Program-made: the position numbers and the translations under genes
From: Parapristionchus giblindavisi
Taxonomy: Eukaryota > Nematoda > Chromadorea > Rhabditida > Diplogasteridae
DNA: 64,000 nucleotides
Direction of reading: 5' to 3'
Assembly (NCBI GenBank): GCA_943737045.1
Contig: CALSFV010000251.1
Span: forward strand, 625,001 to 689,000
Shown here: piece by piece, positions 1 through 11,900 of the stretch
Layout: each line of letters starts with the position of its first letter
Numbering within the stretch: the stretch's first letter is position 1
Notes under the pieces: model-generated
What the model was told of the DNA's origin: nothing
Database searches by the model: none
What the model saw: the letters and a program-made list of their open reading frames with translations, nothing else

Positions 1-2032
1 ACCAAACCCTATCACTTTTTGTTGTTTCGTTCGAAAGCTCTGGCTGTGATCAAGTAATTGCAGTGGATACACCATTTCTTCATATTTTATTTTCACGTTT
101 TCATCTTTCTAATTGTTTGTCACATTAGCAATCTCTCTCTAAGAAATGATAAAATATTATTATATTATATGTTTTGTAACGATTTTCTCAGAATTTTTCA
201 ATCTATCTCCGGTTTTGTAGTTGCGAATAAAAAAATCTCTGTTGCACATAACATATCAAAACATTGGGGTCCTATCTGCCCGGGAAAATGTCTTCAATTA
301 TAATAAGTATGTAACGATAATATACTTTGTGAGATAAAAAAATTAAGAGAACTGTGCAACACTAGCTTCGTTCTTTCAGTGGGACGGCACCGAGCCTCAA
401 GTGATTTCTGCCCTCTATTGAAGCATGCCCAATCGAATCTTCGGTCGAATCTCAAGGAAGGACCATAACATTGGTTACTAACCAGTTGTTATGTCCCGTT
501 AAAATTTCGGAAATTCATTATTATCTCGTTGACCGGGAAATGAAATTTCCTCATACGTGGACTACCTTAGTTATCCAAGGAGTGGATACAAATGATACAT
601 ACAATGCCTTATCCCCTACACCCCTTTTTATTCACCATAGTAATTTAAGAGAGTCTTGTATCATCATTATTTATTTTTGTTCACATTTCACATTGTTCTC
701 GTTGCGCCCACGGGCGTAGATAATATCTATAATATATATGCCTCTTTTGATTTCCATTCAAAGTTCTATTCTATCCCCCTTACGACCAGAATCAAAAAAT
801 TTTAGGGGTGTCATATCATTATGTCCCGCACTGTATCAGTATGCCTTGATCCCATGGAGTTTCTGAGCTTGGAAAAGTGGACTTGTAAGTATACTTCAAG
901 TCAGTTACCTTTTCCAAGTAGAGTTTTGAAATACCATAGTAGAACCATTGCTAAAATATGAATAATGCCTAACACAGTGATTGAAATGAGTTTCAATGAG
1001 CAATGAAATCTATATTTTGAACCCTTTCCGACAATCTAGTGTTGACTTTCCCTTGAACCCATACACTATGTATTTATTGAACATTTAATTTAAGTAATGC
1101 TAATAGTGATCATATATTTTCGTTTTTTTTTGTTTTTTTTTAATTTAGAAAATTCGTTATTTTCCGCTTAAAATCGTCATTTTTAGCATAGTTTCGAATC
1201 AAGAGACTGAAAATGCCCCATATATTGTGGGTCAATCCTCGCATTGCGAGGGTATGAAAATGTATAATAGTGATGGTGCTCTCTCACCTCTACATTCATT
1301 CATTTAATGTTTCACACGTTTAAACATTTTTTAAAAATTTATGGTGGATCAATTATGATTAGATCTGCGTAGTAGAGGGGAGTAGATGGTAGTAGTAGGG
1401 GAAGGAATAAGGTGCAGGGGATCACTTGTGATGAAGGGGGGATTTGACGACGGAAGGAGGGGGTGTTAGTGCGTGATGGCATTATGGTTAAAGGGAGCGT
1501 TACCTCACTCAATGGTCTCTTCATTGCGCACACTATTTCTCTGTTCTCCAAGAACGAGAGAGCATTGCGCGTCGAAGAGACCATTGAGTGAGGTTACCCT
1601 CCCTTTAATAGTAATAATAATAATATTATTATTTATCCTGTCAGCATTGTATACGCAAATGGGGCCAAAACTTGGACTCGTCTCGGTGATAATAGAAAAA
1701 GCTTGAGTTAAAAAAAAAGATTTTTTCTTTTCTTTTTAAAGCCGAAAAGGTTATGGACGAAGTATATTTCTCAAAAGTTTCATCGATTGTCACCATCGAG
1801 AGAGCACCATAGGGCACATTATTAGATAACCTATATACTTTTAAAAAATACATTTAAAGTGCATGCAAACCTATGCGTGTACATCTATTTATATTATTAA
1901 TTTAATCATTAGTTGAATTTACTACCTCAAACTTGGGTGAATAAAGCGAATCTTTGCGCATTGCTTGATTTGAAAAGTAAATAAATAAATAAAATAAAAT
2001 AATGATTATTACCCCTATTCTATATCTTCAAG
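1..2032. other. Left flank, no supported gene
   Basis: The first 180 bp are not repeated in B. From 380 a possible exon end (WDGTEPQVISALY then stop, after TTTCAG at about 375-380) is conserved in B but unsupported otherwise. A short open frame at 471-719 is conserved at 39,100-39,348 with one substitution but resembles no family I know. The segment 960-2,030 is related to 3,820-4,850 (local duplication). Confidence 0.5.
1488..1608. mobile_element. TTAA hairpin element (115 bp family), block A
   Basis: TTAAAGGGAGCG...CCTCCCTTTAA with arms CCTCACTCAATGGTCTCTTC. TTAA on both sides. The same insertion in B starts at 42,324, directly against the 2.2-kb palindrome. Confidence 0.8.
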
Positions 2033-2144
2033 GCATGAGTCGACCGGAGCAGAAGCGTCTGCGGAAGGAGTACGCGAAGATGTTCCCGAATGCGAGTGTG
2101 TTCGGGAAGCTGAAGAAGGCCTTCACAAGGGACGATAATAAGAG
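2033..2144 (+). CDS. Exon of an unidentified plus-strand gene, block A
   Basis: An AG acceptor precedes GC then ATG, and a donor AG/GTGTGA ends the exon. The translation starts MSRPEQKRLRKEYAKMF and ends KKAFTRDDNK, a basic, helix-forming segment of 36 codons plus two bases. The sequence is conserved in block B (42,871) and, in degraded form, at 4,850. I do not recognise the family. Possible partners downstream are 2,550-2,641 plus 3,683-3,740 (split by an insertion) and about 5,035-5,093, which continues in phase as LLPEVEPSSYRSEDRRDI. Whether ATG 2035 is a start or an internal Met is unknown. Confidence 0.4.
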
Positions 2145-2662
2145 GTGTGATCTTTGGTCTTTGGACTTTGGAGTTTGATCTGTGGCACCAATGGGAGGTT
2201 TAGACTTTTCGATCTTTGGAGTTTGGTCTTTGATCTTTGCTACTTATGGGAACCGTGTAGAAACTACTTGAACTTTGGACTTTGTTCTTTCGATCTTTGA
2301 TACGTTATGGGAATCAGGTATGGATTGTGTCTCACTGTGGGTGATGTGGGAGTAGTGCCTGCTGATTCGATGTCGCATTGGGATCTCAATTTCTACAATT
2401 GACATTTCTTATGATATATTCGAAATTTGAAAGATTATGTACTGAATTACTTTTGTTTTTGCTTCTAGTTCGGGCCTTAGCGTGCTATAAATGAGCTTTG
2501 GTATCTTTAGCTTTGATATTTTGATCTTTGATCTTTGATCTCTTGCCAGGTTGCAGTGAAGTGTGTCATCGTCGGAGAATCTTCTCACCAGCCCCTCATC
2601 GTTTCACTCCGAGGCTGCGATCATGCATAGGATGCATCATGTGCTCTGTTCTACTTTACGGG

Positions 2663-2815
2663 TCCAGTGGAAGTTTACCTGTCCCAAGAAAGTTTACGGG
2701 TCCCATGGAAGTTTACCGGTCCCGTGGAAGTTCACCGGTCCCAAGAAATTTTACCGGTCCCATAAAACTTTACGGATCCCATACAAGTTTTCCGGTCCCA
2801 TAAAATTTTACCGTT
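2663..2815. repeat. 19-bp minisatellite, left (inverted) arm, block A
   Basis: About eight units in the opposite orientation to the right arm (GTCCCGTGGAAGTTCACCG). Confidence 0.9.
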
Positions 2816-3117
2816 AAAATACGAGTAGAAAATTCAGGAAAGGTAAGCGCTCTAAGATATTCATAACTTCATTCACTACTCTGTGCCAGTAATAGCAATA
2901 ATGAGTAAGTTTATACACCCATATCATCATTTGCCATGTAATCGAGAGATTGAAGATGCAATGTGAGGTTCAAATGTAGAAATGTATAGCATACCTCTCT
3001 CTATCAATTAGCCGTTGTCTCCTTTATTGTACGATAACCTCTAATAAGTAATTGAGTTGTTACTATCAAAATGCAATGAAAATATAGTATACAAAAAAAC
3101 AAATTATTTCCGATTCA

Positions 3118-3664
3118 TCGGAACCGTAAAGTTTTATGGGACCGGTAAAGTTTTATGAGACCGGTGAACTTCCACGGGACCGGTGAACTTCCACGGGACC
3201 GGTGAACTTCCACGGGACGGTGAACTTCCACGGGACCGGTAAACTTCCATGGGACCCGTAAATTTCCATGGGACCCGTAAACTTCCACGGGACCGGTAAA
3301 CTTCCACGGGACCGGTGAACTTCCACGGGACCGGTGAACTTCCACGGGACCGGTGAACTTCCACGGGACCGGTAAACTTCCACGGGACCGGTGAACTTCC
3401 ACGGGACCGGTGAACTTCCACGGGACCGGTGAACTTCCACGGGACCGGTAAACTTCCATGGGACCCGTAAATTTCCATGGGACCCGTAAACTTCCACGGG
3501 ACCGGTAAACTTCCACGGGACCGGTAAATTTTTATGGGACCGGTGAACTTCCACGGGACCGGTGAACTTCCACGGGACCGGTAAACTTCCACGGGACCGG
3601 TAAACTTCCACGGGACCGGTAAACTTCCACGGGACCGGTAAATTTCCATGGGACCCGTAAAGTA
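3118..3664. repeat. 19-bp minisatellite, right arm, block A
   Basis: About 28 tandem copies of CGGTGAACTTCCACGGGAC with variants (TAAACTTCCATGGGACC and others). Because 19 is not a multiple of 3 and the unit has no stop in any frame on one strand, overlapping long reading frames appear in all three frames. These are not genes. The inverted counterpart is at 2,663-2,815. Confidence 0.95.
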
Positions 3665-4504
3665 GAACAGAGCCGCATCATGATGACGTCATCCGACTCG
3701 ATGGTGTCGTCCTCGATACCCGACAGATCATGATTGTGAGTGATCTCTGATCTTTGATCTTTGATCTCTGGGGAGACGAGGGAAAGTATGCGGTAGTATC
3801 CGGATATCATATAATTATGAATTATGCCTAACCCAGTGATTGAAATGAGTTTCAATGAGCAATGAAATCTATATTTTGAACCCTTTCCGACAATCTAATG
3901 TTGAGTTTCCCTTGAACCCATACACTATGTATTTATTGAACATTGAATTAAAGTAATGCAAATAGTGATCATACATTTTCAGTGCCCTCGCCACTGTTTT
4001 TTTATAGTGGGCCGATTTTCGAGATATGGTAGGTTAATTTAGAAAATTCGTTATTTTCCGCTTAAAATCGTCATTTTTAGCATATTTTCGAATCAAGAGG
4101 CTGAAAATGAGCCATATATAGTGGGTCAATCCTCGCATTCCGAGGGCATGGCAATGTATAATAGTGATGATGCTCTCTCACCTCTTCATTCGTTCATTTA
4201 ATGTTTCACACGTTAAAATTTTTTTAAAAATTTATGGAGGATCAATTATGATTAGATCTGCGTAGTAGAGGGGAGTAGATGGTAGTAGTAGGGGAAGGAA
4301 TAAGGTTAGGTATCACTTGTGATCGCTAACCTTATTCCTGGTAGTCCTGCAGGGGGATTCGACGACGAAAGGAGGGGGTGGTAGTGCGTGATATGGCTAA
4401 TAATAATAATGACAATAATATTTATCCTGTTAGCGTATTATATGCAAAATGGGGACAAAACTCGGACTCGCCTCGGAGAGAATAGAAAAAGCTTCGCAAT
4501 TTTT

Positions 4505-4626
4505 CACAGTATTCGGGTTCAAGCCATTTTGTTTCCATAGCCAGACAAGCGAAAGACGATTGCATTTGAGAGAGTTTCTATGTTGAGCGGTCGTTTTGGC
4601 TTTCGCAGTCTATAGAACATTGTGTT
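4505..4626. mobile_element. Short TIR element, CACAGTATTC family, block A only
   Basis: About 120 bp from CACAGTATTC to GAACATTGTG. Absent at the equivalent block B site (about 46,535). An inverted copy lies at the block A/third-copy junction (30,633-30,757). Confidence 0.7.
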
Positions 4627-4849
4627 TTGTCATGATATAGATATTGAATTTTTTTCTTTGTAAAGTCGAAAAGGTTGTGGACAGGATGGAAGTTTATTTC
4701 TCAAAAGTTTCGTCGATTTTTACCGTCATTAGTTGAATTTACTACCTCAAACATGGGTAAATAAACCGAATCATTGTGCCTTGCTTGATTTGAAAAGTAA
4801 ATAAATAAATAAAATTAAATATTATTACCCCCAATTCTATATCTTCTAG

Positions 4850-4955
4850 GCACGAGTCGACCGGAGCAGAGACGTCTGCGGAAGGAGTACGCAAAGATCT
4901 TTCCCAAGGTGTTCGGCAACCTGAAGTAGGCCTTCACGGGAGACGATAATAAGAG
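4850..4955 (+). pseudogene. Degenerate duplicate of the plus-strand exon, block A
   Basis: Related to the exon at 2,033: starts TSRPEQRRLRKEYAKIFPK, lacks two codons in the middle and has an in-frame TAG at 4,927-4,929 where the other copy reads Lys. Flanks at 3,820-4,850 match 960-2,030, so the exon arose by a local tandem duplication of about 2.8 kb that predates the A/B duplication. Confidence 0.55.
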
Positions 4956-5900
4956 GTGTGATCTTTGGTCGTTGATCTTTGATCTTTGAACTTTGATCTT
5001 TGAACTTTGATACTTATGGGAACCAGACATATAGACTCTTGCCGGAGGTCGAACCATCGTCATATCGATCCGAAGACCGACGCGATATCCAGTAGGTTAA
5101 TCGATTATATTAATTTATTATTTTTTCATGGCAGAAACGATTGTCAAAGGCATCAATGTCAAATATAGTAAATCGCCCACACAGTTTCGTCGCATTCTTC
5201 TTCAGCAAGTACATTTTATACGCACAATAGCTCAACTTTACTAACAAAAGTCAGCCACATTATTACCCATAAGGTTACTTGGGAGCATTTTTTTTAAATA
5301 TTCCCCCCCACTACTGATTACATTGCCTTGACAAAAACATTTCGTACATACTGTTTTCTGTGGAAACCGGGGCACACTGACGTCCACATATATTTATTCA
5401 CTCAGACAGTGGTCATTCAGCACGGAAAATTGACGTTTAAAGACTTATTAAAAGTGATACAATAAGGGAATGAGGCAATTAGCGTCTAGTGGATATAGAG
5501 ATCAAAGATCAAAGAATGAGAAATGTATGAAATATTGATTGATACAAATAAGAAGAGGTGATAGTGATATGCGATCAGGATTGAGGCGATAAGGTACAAT
5601 ATCAAAATAATGTTTAATTTGAACTAATTTGAAACTCTCCACTCTGTTACACTCTCGCTTCCTTTGTCTACGAGAGAGAGCGTTGCCAGAGCGGATTGTT
5701 TCAAAATAGGAGGTTTAGGAAGGGGGAACTTTAGGGGAATTTTAAAGGGGAACTTTAAGTGAGATTATGTTACTGTAAGATATTCGAGGTATAATGAAAA
5801 TATCTACTATGAGTAGAATTAAATGTTTATCACAAATACGGATCGACTTTGGACACCGTAAGCTTGACAATCTTAAACTGCCGACTCAATCGACAAACTG

Positions 5901-8900
5901 TTATACTGCTGGCTTATTACACCGGCTCTCAACATTTGTCGGTACTGCAAGTTGTGCTGACGCATTCTGAAAATTTCCATTTTGATAAATGTTTCTAAAA
6001 TGAATTTTGAAAATATTAAATAAAAAAACGCTAGTAAGGTACCGTCTTTGATTCAACTACAGGAACGCCAGTAGAATGTTCTCTCGATGTATTCAAGGCA
6101 GCGCCGACTTTTGATTGACCTTTCGAGGTCTTACTGAAAAATCAATCGATGTATCAAAAATTACATATTTATATTTATATTTGACACTTTCGAATTCAAG
6201 AAAGTCTGATTTCCAGAAAAAAATCAATTTTGTCTCGAATCAATAATTTTCATGATCCTCGAATGTGGAATTCGCATGAAACAACGCTATAAAGTAAAAG
6301 TATCGTTTCAAGAAATATTTAAATTTTATCAAATACATAGTGTTCTTTGCTCTTGTCAGATAACGTCCCACGTAATTCAAAAATGTTTTTGTCTAAGGAA
6401 AGCATTGCTTGAACAAATTACATAGTAACCTTCGCGCGCTCCGACTAATCCATAACCCGAACTAATCAATATATTCTATGCAATCTGCATGCTATACAAT
6501 AAAAATAGAGTACATGTGCATGCTTTTCATACTACACTTCACACTATTTGTGATGATTAAGAAGTTACTATTATTATTATTATTACTTTTTGTGTTGTCG
6601 GAGTTCGCGGACTGATTTCGTCATTCCTCCGCATAGTGAATCGGATACAAAAACGATGATAACACACAGAATCAAGGCGGACGCGGGATAGGTGATGAAG
6701 TAGTGCTCCTGAGGCGTTGATACTCAGGCAATATACGCAGACAAAAAAAAACGTTTTCTGCTCACATCAAACTTTCGATAAAATCCCATAAATGGACTGA
6801 TGTGCTGCTGGCAGTTAATGCCTTCGTAGTTCCAGCTGCACTCGCACTCAAAACTGAAAATATACGCAGTTAAATTACAATGATACTCAGCGTATGCAGC
6901 ATATGAAGAAATCTTTATTGTGCCTCTTACTGTCTGATAGATTTCTCCGAATTCACGCATGTTCCTTCCTCGCCGCACTCACGGTTTCCTAAACATCAAA
7001 ACTCACAAATCTTTCATTTTTTTCTTAATCAATCGATAATACCAGGAACCAATCAATATTGTATTGATAATCGATATTGATAATCGATATCTAACCTTTG
7101 TACAGGCAATAATCCACGATACTCTCGCAGTAATGGCCCGACGTTCCATTGGCGCAGTGGCAACTGCAAAACGTTTAATTATAATTCAAATTTAAACAAA
7201 TTAAATAAATTTTAATTCATTAACACACTCATGTGTAGAAATATAAGCAACTGCAAAGCATAAAATTATAAACTAAATTTTAAACAGTTTTTTTCTGGTT
7301 TAATTACCCAAGTTTGAGGTAATTCATCCTGATGATGATGCGTATATAGCATCGAAACGTCAATAAATAATCAATTCATTCTTCTTGTCTCACATCGGCC
7401 ACACTCAAGAAATACATTCTATTCTATCACTCATAATGACAAGAATCACACAGTATCTATCTTTCATCAAGTGTTTTACTCCATTAACATACTCATAAGT
7501 GTATTCCTTGTTCACTTCGCACAGAGCGTCGTTCTCGCACAGATGCGCCTCGCACGCTCCTGAAATGGTCGGTGATCTTTGCTTTTCGGCTTCTTTTTCT
7601 TTAATTTGATCTTTGATCTTTGATTCTCACCCGATGGTCTCTCACAGAAAGGAGGTGCGAATCCGGGCGCGCAAACGCATCTGAATGATTAATCAATCGA
7701 TATTCTCTATTAATCAATCGATATTCTCTATTAATCAATCGATATTCCCTATTAATCAATCGCTATTCTCTATTAATCAATCGATATTCTCTATTAATCA
7801 ATCGATATTCTCTATTAATCAATCGATATTCTCTATTAATCAATCGATATTCTCTATTAATCAATCGATATTCTCTATTAATCAATCGATATTCTCTATT
7901 AATCAATCGATATTCTCTATTAATCAATCGATATTCTCTATTAATCAATCGATATTCTCTATTAATCAATCGATATTCTCTATTAATCAATCGATATTCT
8001 CTATTAATCAATCGATATTTCTATTAATCAATCGATATTCTCTATTAATCAATCGATATTCTCTATTAATCAATCGATATTCTCTATTAATCAATCGATA
8101 TTTCTATTAATCAATCGATATTTCTATTAATCAATCGATATTCTCTATTAATCAATCGATATTCCCTATTAATCAATCGATATTCCCTATTAATCAATCG
8201 ATATTCCCTATTAATCAATCGCTATTCTCTATTAATCAATCGATATTCTCTATTAATAAATCGATATTCTCTATTAATCAATCGATATTCTCTATTAATC
8301 AATCGATATTTTCTATTAATCAATCGATATTCTCTATTAATCAATCGATATTCTCTATTAATCAATCGCTATTCTCTATTAATCAATCGATATTCTCTAT
8401 TAATCAATCGATATTCTCTATTAATCAATCGATATTCCCTATTAATCAATCGATATTCCCTATTAATCAATCGATATTTTCTATTAATCAATCGATATTC
8501 TCTATTAATCAATCGATATTCTCTATTAATCAATCGATATTCTCTATTAATCAATCGATATTCTCTATTAATCAATCGATATTCTCTATTAATCAATCGA
8601 TATTTTCTATTAATCAATCGATATTCTCTATTAATCAATCGATATTCCCTATTAATCAATCGATATTCCCTATTAATCAATCGATATTCCCTATTAATCA
8701 ATCGCTATTCTCTATTAATCAATCGATATTCTCTATTAATCAATCGATATTCTCTATTAATCAATCGATATTCTCTATTAATCAATCGATATTTTCTATT
8801 AATCAATCGATATTCTCTATTAATCAATCGATATTCTCTATTAATCAATCGATATTCTCTATTAATCAATCGATATTTCTATTAATCAATCGATATTTCT

Positions 8901-11900
8901 ATTAATCAATCGATATTCTCTATTAATCAATCGATATTCTATATTAATCAATCGATATTCCCTATTAATCAATCGATATTCCCTATTAATCAATCGCTAT
9001 TCTCTATTAATCAATCGATATTCTCTATTAATCAATCGATATTCTCTATTAATCAATCGATATTCTCTATTAATCAATCGATATTTTCTATTAATCAATC
9101 GATATTCTCTATTAATCAATCGATATTCTCTATTAATCAATTGCTATTCTCTATTAATCAATCGATATTCCCTATTAATCAATCGATATTCCCTATTAAT
9201 CAATCGCTATTCTCTATTAATCAATCGATATTTTCTATTAATCAATCGCTATTCTCTATTAATCAATCGATATTCTCTATTAATCAATCGATATTCTCTA
9301 TTAATCAATCGATATTCTCTATTAATCAATCGATATTCTCTATTAATCAATCGATATTCTCTATTAATCAATCGATATTCTCTATTAATCAATCGATATT
9401 CTCTATTAATCAATTGCTATTCTCTATTAATCAATCGATATTCCCTATTAATCAATCGATATTCCCTATTAATCAATCGCTATTCTCTATTAATCAATCG
9501 ATATTTTCTATTAATCAATCGCTATTCTCTATTAATCAATCGATATTCTCTATTAATCAATCGATATTCTCTATTAATCAATCGATATTTCTATTAATCA
9601 ATCGATATTTCTATTAATCAATCGATATTCTCTATTAATCAATCGATATTCTATATTAATCAATCGATATTCCCTATTAATCAATCGATATTCCCTATTA
9701 ATCAATCGCTATTCTCTATTAATCAATCGATATTTTCTATTAATCAATCGATATTCTCTATTAATCAATCGATATTCTCTATTAATCAATTGCTATTCTC
9801 TATTAATCAATCGATATTCCCTATTAATCAATCGATATTCCCTATTAATCAATCGCTATTCTCTATTAATCAATCGATATTTTCTATTAATCAATCGCTA
9901 TTCTCTATTAATCAATCGATATTCTCTATTAATCAATCGATATTCTCTATTAATCAATCGATATTCTCTATTAATCAATCGATATTCTCTATTAATCAAT
10001 CGATATTCTCCACTCACCTAAATCCATTATTGGCCTCTTTCTCGGTACAAATACTGGCCGAACCATCGTCAGGGCAACTGACGCATCTGCAAAGTTAAAC
10101 TTTGAACTTTTAATCTTTGATCTTTGATGTTTAATCTTTGATCGCTCACTTTCCATGATGGCACGGATTCTCCTCTGCAGCACAGTGACCGGTGCCAGAG
10201 TAGACGCAATCGTTGCCTGAATAAGTGAGCATCGACATTGAAACAGCGCGTAAGCTTTTGACGGAATAATCCGATAAAGGAATAGAATAATTCGATCCCT
10301 CATCGAGCAAAATTTGAACCACTCTGCTCTAGCGGAATTCCATTGCAGACAAAGAAGGCGCGTTTCTTTTGAGTTTACCAGCTCAGTCAGCAGTTTTTCG
10401 CACACAAATAAGATGAGACAATGTAACCAGCGCGGAGAGTTTCAACTTAGCACGGGGTATTTGGAATATCTCCCCTTCATTTAGTGATATGCTTGATAGA
10501 AATGAATTGTTTGCTTGATTTATTGATTGATTCGAATATATCTCACCATTTTGTTCGTCTCCAATATCGCAAATACATCGATAACTCTGCACGTTAGGAT
10601 CGCTCTTCTCGAACGGAATAGCGATACATTCGGCCTTTAAAAATAATATTAATATTAAAAATAATATTTATATTTATTAATTAGAATTTTTGAAAATACA
10701 TTGGGTCCGCACGGGTCGCGTGCACATGGAGCGAATGTTTCGCATCGTTCGCCCACGAATTCTTCATGGCATCTCAAATAATGATTGATTGACTTTTCCC
10801 ACATATGGGCACCAACTAGTAGCATAGGATCTCGATTTATAGAATTATTGATTGGTTAGATGTCAAATAACTTTATCCGAACTACAAGTGAAGCACAAGT
10901 CTACTCAAAATGGTATACTGCAATGAATGTCGCTGAATGTCACTTGAAGTTACTTTGATTAGCTTTAGGTCACTTCAAGTATGTTTTTGATGACCCAGAG
11001 TTGTCCCTAATTGTCACTCACTCGCACCGCCTCTCATTGTTGGTATCCACACAAGTTCCGTGTCTGAGCGAGGTGCAACGACTTTCCTGGATTTTATTTA
11101 ATTTTTTTAATATAGTAATTCAATGTTTATTCATTTTAAAGGCACACCCGAGCTAATTTGAAAATCTCCCCTCTGACAATTATATCTTGCAGACAAAGGA
11201 AGCGAGAGAATGTGGTCAGAGCGGAGAGTTTCAAATTAGAAAACTACTTCAGTGATGTTGCGTTTCCTCTCCTCCAGGGTGACATCGCATAGGGAAGTTA
11301 GCTTCTCCTGAATTTTTGTAATTTTACAATATGTTTATTAAATTGAAAATGTAAGAAAATTAAGAACGGAAAAAAATTAACAGAGCCTTCTTGCCCACCG
11401 CTGAAAGCGAATAATCCATCTGCTAGAATCAATCCAAAATCATTTAACTTTATTGTATTTAATCAATCAAAACAGTACAATGTAAAAAGGCATTTTACAA
11501 CCTGATTTCGCTATATAACAAAGTCGATTATTGGTCCACGGTCCATAATTAAAGTAATTAAAAAGACTTACATTGCACCACATTCCGAAGTGCAAAGGAG
11601 GGCATATACAACGTGGTAAGGGGAAGAATGCGTTGTTCACTAAATTCTAACATTAGCTACATTTGAAACAAATTTAAAACACATCCCGAGCTAAATTAAC
11701 TCTCCGCACTGACAAAACTCTATCGCTTTCATTGTGTAGGAGAGTAAACGTAGCTCGTGATGTGGCTTAATTTTGAAAATCATTTTAAAAATAAAATTAA
11801 TTTTAAAAGAGTCTGAGAAAAATACCTGTCCCGAGCACGACACTGCATTCCCCAGCAGCGCATGCAGATACTTGGCTAGTGCAACTAAAAGAGATCAATT

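Larger units (their letters stand above)
2642..3674. mobile_element. Foldback-like element with tandem-repeat inverted ends, copy A
   Basis: Bounded by the direct repeat GCATCATG (2634-2641 and 3675-3682). Both ends read inward from (T/G)GCTCTGTTCTACTTTACG, so it has terminal inverted repeats. The inverted ends consist largely of tandem 19-bp units (about 8 on the left, about 28 on the right, opposite orientation) around a 300-bp unique core. Tandem-repeat inverted ends plus a short target duplication are the hallmarks of Drosophila Foldback/Galileo elements. No transposase is present. Confidence 0.7.
2550..3745 (+). other. Probable exon split by a Foldback-like element, block A
   Basis: Joining 2,550-2,641 to 3,683 onward (removing the insertion plus one copy of the 8-bp repeat GCATCATG) gives an open segment ending HDDVIRLDGVVLDTRQIMI before a donor ATT/GTGAGT. 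Upstream the frame reads SSSENLLTSPSSF. The acceptor and reading frame are uncertain (three frames are open over the left part), and A/B differences on the left are mostly amino-acid changing. Same arrangement in B at 43,525-45,775. Confidence 0.3.

Noticed and set aside
3115..3855. Overlapping frames encoding SRGSSPVPWKFTGPVEV repeats (also 43,503-44,024 and 45,221-45,886)
   Set aside because: A 19-bp unit without stops gives open frames in all three phases; arms are part of a Foldback-like element.
7686..10010. CRISPR-like array
   Set aside because: Contiguous 21-bp tandem repeat with no spacers, in a eukaryotic intron.
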